Below, one piece after another: positions 58,762 through 64,000 of a stretch of 64,000 bases of DNA. Made by a program: the position numbers and the translations under genes. Source of the DNA: Guadua angustifolia (Eukaryota; Streptophyta; Magnoliopsida; Poales; Poaceae); NCBI GenBank assembly GCA_036346375.1, contig CM070515.1, forward strand, positions 13,600,423 to 13,664,422. Direction: 5' to 3'. Each line of letters starts with the position of its first letter. Within the stretch, counting starts at the first letter, position 1. The notes under the pieces are model-generated. The model made no database searches. It saw nothing but the letters and a program-made list of their open reading frames with translations, and was not told the DNA's origin.

Positions 58762-59440
58762 TAGCTCGCAGGAAGGTTGGAGGGAGAGTATAGCTGTATT
58801 ACCTGAAAAATGTTCAGAGTTGAAGTGACTACCAAGCATCAAGCGATTCATGATGCATGCCATCGCAAAAGTTTGCGCCTTTTATGGAAGGAAGCAGTTC
58901 TCGTTGAGCTGTAATATAACTGCGCATGTGTGCAGTAGGAGCAAAGCATTAGCTAACTCAACGCATCTCAACAGCAGACAGCTTTAGATGGTGGCGTGGT
59001 GCAATCAAGCTCCCAACAAATCTGCAAGGGAAGCCGGTATTTGTTGAACTAGCTGCATCTTAGTTTGTGGAATTGGAAAAAAAAAAGTACTTGCATTGGT
59101 GCCTTTGCACACATTGAACTCTTATTAACAATAGAGAATAGTCCACAAAAATTACAAGTATCATTGTTGAAAAGAACGAAAAAAAACTACAGTAATTTAA
59201 TAGAGTAAAATTATAGACTTTGATCGGTCACAACTCATAACGACTTTCCTTGTATTCAACCCCGTAAAGAATACTCTTATAACACCAAAATTACTCCTTT
59301 TAACAAAAATAAAAACGAAGAAAAAAATTACATGTGAGGTCGTATAACTATGCATTCATTTTTTTTCGGTTACATAAAGAATGGTGAGAGGTCAACGATG
59401 CATATGTACAGCGTTAACAGTGGAGCAGCTTCTCCCTGAT
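58762..59440. other. Intergenic / downstream of the 5-phosphatase gene
   Basis: AT-rich; no gene seen. The 3' UTR of the minus-strand gene probably ends in here or within 59440-59601. Confidence 0.5.
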
Positions 59441-59443
59441 TTA

Positions 59444-59526
59444 GGCCTTGTTTGGGAGACCCATTCCCAGCCAGGTTCTTGTGGATGGACCGGGATTTTA
59501 GTCGGAATGGGCTAACAAACAAGACC
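59444..59526. mobile_element. Very short Tourist-like MITE (83 bp)
   Basis: GGCCTTGTTTGGGAG at the left and TAACAAACAAGACC at the right are inverted, flanked by TTA at 59441-59443 and 59527-59529. GGGAGACCCATTCC and GGAATGGG lie inside. It sits just downstream of the stop of the 5-phosphatase gene, possibly in its 3' UTR. Confidence 0.65.
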
Positions 59527-59601
59527 TTAGGGAAGAAATCTTAAGACTCCATCTCCTATACAGAACTGCTACATCAAAAACAAAAGAAGCTAGCGTCATT
59601 T

Positions 59602-62600
59602 TTACATGTTCTGCATACGGCACAAGTCATTAACCTCTGAGCTGCCGAACGGCGCAAAGTCAGAGCGTTGTAAATAATTCGACTGGCTCTTGTTGGAACG
59701 GTTTTTAGGCGCTTCACTTGACATAGCATTGCTGGCTGGGGCAGTAACGGACGGTGGGTTGATGGGCGGGGGCGCTGAGGCAGCTGGGCAGCAATGCCGG
59801 ACATTGATCCTGTGTGTAATGGTTTCAGTTGAGGTGCTACCTGTTACATTGACCAAAAGAACAGCCTCCTTATCGCTGGTCACTTCGCGCCACCTGTTTT
59901 GCAGCACTCCATCGACAAATTCCTCTTGTGTGTAGAAGTCTTCACGATGCACGGTAACTTCCATTGTTTCTCCAGGATCAATGAGACCAACAGATGGTTG
60001 AACCTGCATAATTTACCACATAAGAAAGCGAATTATTGGAAGAGCTACGAGCAAGATAAAAGTAAAATGAGATGACAGAACAGTAGAAAATGTAGGATCA
60101 ACACTGGATTCCAGAGCACTGCTATGACTGGCTAATGGTAGCATGCTGGTGCTTTCTTTTCCAGCTGGTGTGAGACAGTTTGCAATTATGAGAAATTGGC
60201 CAGCCAGCAACTCCATCGGGATTCATCGAGTTTAGGGTTTTTGGGTGAAACCGACCAAACTTGATCTTATTTTCATTTATTTCACACATAGTAGCAATAC
60301 TGTATTTGTGTATGCAACGACTGATATGAGCTTGTCAAGCAAATCATGCATAAATTGGTTAGGCTAGGCCCATTACATCTTCATTAAAGAGCTATCCGAA
60401 TGAAACACTACAGATGCAACAAAACTTGAGCCTACCCCCATGACTATTTTAGTAAAGGTGATAGAATTTGTGTTTTATCTATTTTTCTTTTCCTAGAATG
60501 AGAGAACACCTCATATAGTTCTCAGGAGAAGTAACTGATAGAGGCGCATCTGTTGTACAAGTAAAAGAGTGTTTCCTTGGTTCTCCTAGAATGGAAAAGG
60601 CACAATGTATAATTCTGAGTTGAAGTCAACTCACAACTCGGGGATTGAAAACTGAATGAGTAATGGACAGAAAATTGTCACTTATACAAGCAAAAGAATG
60701 ATTAATACGTGTATGGCTCTAGGTAGAAATACAATACAGGGAGGTATACTAGACTGCTGTGAGGACTGCCCTTTTGTTTCTAATCAAACCGGGACTTAAG
60801 CCATTACGCGTTGAAGCCTTGAAGGTTTTCCACAAGCTAAATGTTGTGTGAACAGGCTTCACTGGCACAAGGAAATCTGACAAAAGACTGTCAGACTAAA
60901 GCTATGATATATGATATCAAAATATTAGTATGATATGGCAAAAGAAAGAAATTTTTAAGACTAAACAAAACCCAGATCACACAACCGCCAGACAAGCAAC
61001 AACAGAGATACAGGAACTAAACAAATAGATCAATCCATACCTCAAGCCAATGTGGAAAGCCAAAGGATGCCCTAGGAAGAAAATCAGATTTAGTTCCATC
61101 CTGCTTGTTGGTTGACTGGCCTTCACATGAGATTTCAAAAGCAGCCTTGCTTGTTTCACAATCATTAGTTATCCGAAGGACAACATGGTCTTGATTTTCC
61201 AATATAATGTTGTTTGTGCTGATTATAGTGTCCGGAACATAATGGGACTCTTGAAGCAAACAACGCACTTTATTATTAGATTCAATTATTTTTCCATACT
61301 CTTGCCTTCTTATCAGCTCATCTACTCTTGCAATATCAACACTAAATGTACATCTCACTGGTTTATGATCACTATCTGTGACATCCATGCAAGCTTCATA
61401 CCTATTAAAATAGAGAGAGAAAAGGCATGTTATGTATGAAGGAATTATTATATATACCTATCCAGATAAGACATGTACATTCTCTAAAAAGAAAGTTAAA
61501 GTTCTGTAGAATCTTACGATGTAATTGAAGCAACAACAGGACACTCTAGTGAGCATTCGGTTATGCCTACAGAACGGCTATCTCGATACAGTATTCTATC
61601 GCACCAAGCAGGTATTCTCTTCTTCTCGCCCGAATCATACCCTACGAAGGAGTTGATGGGGAAAATAACTTTAAAACAACTTTAAAACAGGTATTATGAA
61701 TTTAAGAGCACATAAAAAACATTTAAAACTTTCTTGTGACAAAAATTGGAACCTTTCAACTCACGCTAAAACTTTAAGAACCAAAACAGACAATACCTGC
61801 AAGACCCGGTTTGTGTCTTTGGAATTTGTAAGTTGGAGGAAATCTGATCAAACCTTCACGCATTCCTTGAAACACATTTCCTGCCTTCATTTCTTCTTGA
61901 AGTTGATCCCTTTCTCTAAGCCAGTCAAAGCTCCTTTGCGAGATCATGTCCCTTGCTTCGTCATAGGTGACACCATAAAGTCGGTAGTTGAAATCACCAA
62001 GAAATACGACCATGTCAGCTTCTGCCAGCTCAGGTCTTTCTTCATCAGCTTGATTTCCATTGGCCTGCCATTATGGCAATACCTATACATAAGTATGCTT
62101 CGTTGGTATGAAAAATAATAAGGTTGGATATTGCTCTATAATGCAGTTTGATGATCACATACATTCACAGCTTTATGCAATTGGACAGATGTAGAAGCTG
62201 TAGCAGAAGAAACAAAAAAAAAGATGTTATAGACATAGTTTATAATAAAGTACCACACAATAATACTTGAAAGAGGAAAGGTGAGAATGAAATACCTGCA
62301 GATCCATGAGGTTTGTTAAAAGTCATTGTCTGATAAATATGATCGAAGTCAGCATTACGACGGCTAACGTTTTCTAGATGTGCAGCAAAATGGTTGCTCA
62401 CAAAACATATCCTGCGATCATAGATTCTAATTCTTAATCCAACACCACCCTGCGAGAAGAATTAGCTGTAATTACACAATGCAAAATGGTAGAGAAAATA
62501 TGGAGCATTACTTTTCCAAACATGAAAAGATAATAAGCAATTAATAGCTTCCTTTTTTAAAGAAATATGATTTCCATTTTATCATTAATTAGTTGAGATA

Positions 62601-63255
62601 TTTTTTCTCTGCAGACTGCTGTGGTTCCAAACTTCCACTTCTAACCATCACTTGAATTCTTTCACTTTAACACATGCCATCAAATTGTTTCTCCTTGGAA
62701 AAGGTACAAATAATTTTTGAGCCTTTTCTGGTTATATATTACAGCACCCCAATATTCCTATTTAGATTGTCAGTTTCTGTTTTGCTTTTTCTGGCAGACA
62801 TTTTTAGTTAGTCTGTAGTAGGTAAAAGGATAAAGGGTAGGAGACGGTGAGTGGTAATTCATACATCCACAGATGGTTAGCGGTACCTTAAAATATACAA
62901 GAGATAATACACATTTTGATGATCACGTACCTTGTTGCCAATGGCACGTCCAAAGCCACATGGCACCGCAGCAGCATCAACATCACCAACGTGTGGCTTA
63001 AGGCCGTTACTTGCCCTTAAAATAATCATAATGTACGTCATACATATCAGATGAGAAAAGGTAACATTAAATGTAACAGAAATTTACAATGTGCTATCAA
63101 TAAATAAATGATTTCATGACAAGTCAGTACCATGCAGCAATAAGTAATCCAGCCAACTGCCTTGAACCAACTCTGTGGAAGGATATCCCCTCATCAAGTG
63201 TCCTTCCAATATTATCTATCCACCACTGCCCATTGGCACTGCCCTCAAGCCCTAC
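59602..63255 (-). CDS. FRA3: Type II inositol polyphosphate 5-phosphatase, FRA3-like (3' part, 8 exons)
   Basis: Eight exons on the minus strand (63255-63131, 63015-62931, 62449-62296, 62197-62163, 62064-61797, 61641-61518, 61401-61041, 60003-59602) join at GT-AG borders into one open frame of 517 residues plus stop. The catalytic domain is plain: GDFNYR at visible residues 156-161 (Mg/phosphate motif), PAWCDR at 233-238, and SDHKP at 274-278. Early segments (VGLEGSANGQWW, AVPCGFGRAIGNKGG, CFVSNHFAAHLE) match the FRA3 class. The C-terminal exon after the catalytic domain encodes an MSP/ASH-like region and a low-complexity tail. FRA3-type proteins carry N-terminal WD40 repeats; those and the start codon must lie past base 64000. 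The expected role is removing the 5-phosphate from phosphoinositides and soluble inositol phosphates, affecting actin and secondary wall formation. All catalytic motifs are intact. Confidence 0.95.
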
Positions 63256-64000
63256 CTAAGGTCATAAGCAAGAAAATTGAATCAAATGCTCACCTTAGAT
63301 AACTTACACACAACAAGAGCAATAACAGTATTGACAGTAATAGGCTAGTAGCTGGTGCTGTTCAGATTTGCTAGTTGGGCTGAAAGCAGAAGGAATAAAA
63401 CAAAAAACAAAAAAATAGTGAGTAATGTTCTGTCCAAAAAGGAAAACTGTACTTAAAATTCATTATTCCCTTTCAGTTTTCAGTGGTAGGATAATTTTAA
63501 CATGGAATCAAATTATTTGACTTCTCAAATATACAGTTGTGTTACTGTAAAAGAAAAGTCCGCCGACAAGAGTCATAGGATGAATAACTATGCTTAGGAA
63601 AATACAATATCCATTCCTAATGGCTAAATTAGAATCACAAAAACTTCAGCAAACAAGAAGAAGAATGTAAATATACCACAGCACAAACAATAGGACATAA
63701 TTATGTTACACTGGGCACTGGTATAAATAAGCAAATTAATTAGCTCGGTACAATCTCAAATATGTATAAATTGGAAATACCATCAAATGTGAGGCTGACA
63801 TATGGGGCCTAGGGCCACATGTCTGCGTCACATTGGATAGTATTTTCTAACTCAGTGATCTTTGCGATGGTACTGAGCAATATTAGTGAATACAGCTGGA
63901 TGCTTGGATACTGCAGAACCAGGAACATTACACGTAAATTATAACCCCCCATTTCCTAGTAAGTTCATGTTCACTTTTCAAGCAAATTTAGAATTGGTGT
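63256..64000 (-). other. Intron sequence of the 5-phosphatase gene, running off the window
   Basis: Upstream of the exon starting at 63255 (acceptor TTAG) I find no open segment resembling the expected preceding part of the 5-phosphatase domain. The remaining 745 bases are AT-rich and look like one intron that continues beyond the window. Confidence 0.7.

Overview
The window is nuclear DNA of a grass (Poaceae). It has intron-containing plant genes with GC-rich first exons, GT-AG introns, grass-type Tourist, Stowaway and hAT MITEs, and a large nested block of LTR retrotransposons. Nothing bacterial, organellar or CRISPR-like was seen. Three real protein-coding genes can be supported. (1) At 2097-2882 (-) is a single-exon AIR12-like, GPI-anchored DOMON protein. 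(2) At 43299-45959 (+) is a three-exon cytochrome b561 plus DOMON protein of 390 residues. (3) At 59602-63255 (-) are the last eight exons of a FRA3-type (type II) inositol polyphosphate 5-phosphatase whose 5' half lies beyond base 64000. A decayed 5' fragment of an RBP45/47-like RNA-binding protein gene (28096-28434, +) is the only clear cellular pseudogene. Layout: 1-3000 is low-copy or degenerate sequence plus the AIR12-like gene. 3045-13100 is intergenic with a Stowaway-like MITE, an unclassified element at about 7300-8060 and a hAT-type element (11631-12644) with perfect 8-bp target duplication. 13150-14860 is a degenerate repeat element. 15091-27170 is a complete but frame-broken Ty3/gypsy element on the minus strand, with 1.2-kb LTRs and target duplication AATAT. 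It has gag-PR-RT-RH-IN order plus an antisense extra ORF with its own TATA box. 27171-32880 is older repeats and the pseudogene. 34251-40697 is a non-autonomous LTR element with target duplication CAATC. Its internal region is mostly a 3.5-kb array of a 37-bp unit, and it is inserted in an older repeat (about 32880-40930). 41992-42757 holds two MITEs in front of the b561 gene. 47340-50250 is AT-rich tandem repeats. 50532-51638 is a solo LTR (target duplication ATATT) related to the 15091 element but in the opposite orientation. 53400-58040 is a truncated Ty1/copia element on the minus strand, nested inside another copy of the family seen at 7300. 58429-58753 is a hAT MITE nested at the edge of that copy. 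The AIR12-like and b561-DOMON proteins share the same heme-binding DOMON fold and are transcribed away from each other. They may therefore be a head-to-head paralogous pair whose shared upstream region was expanded to about 40 kb by nested insertions. Both are expected to act in transmembrane or apoplastic ascorbate-linked electron transfer. The 5-phosphatase acts in phosphoinositide turnover and has no evident functional link to them. The most interesting structural biology is in the retroelements: internal satellite arrays, G-box-bearing tandem repeats in LTRs, an antisense promoter and ORF, and CAG-to-TAG decay in the captured gene fragment. Both LTR pairs and the coding relics show many 1-3 base indels, so part of the frame breakage could be sequence error rather than real decay.
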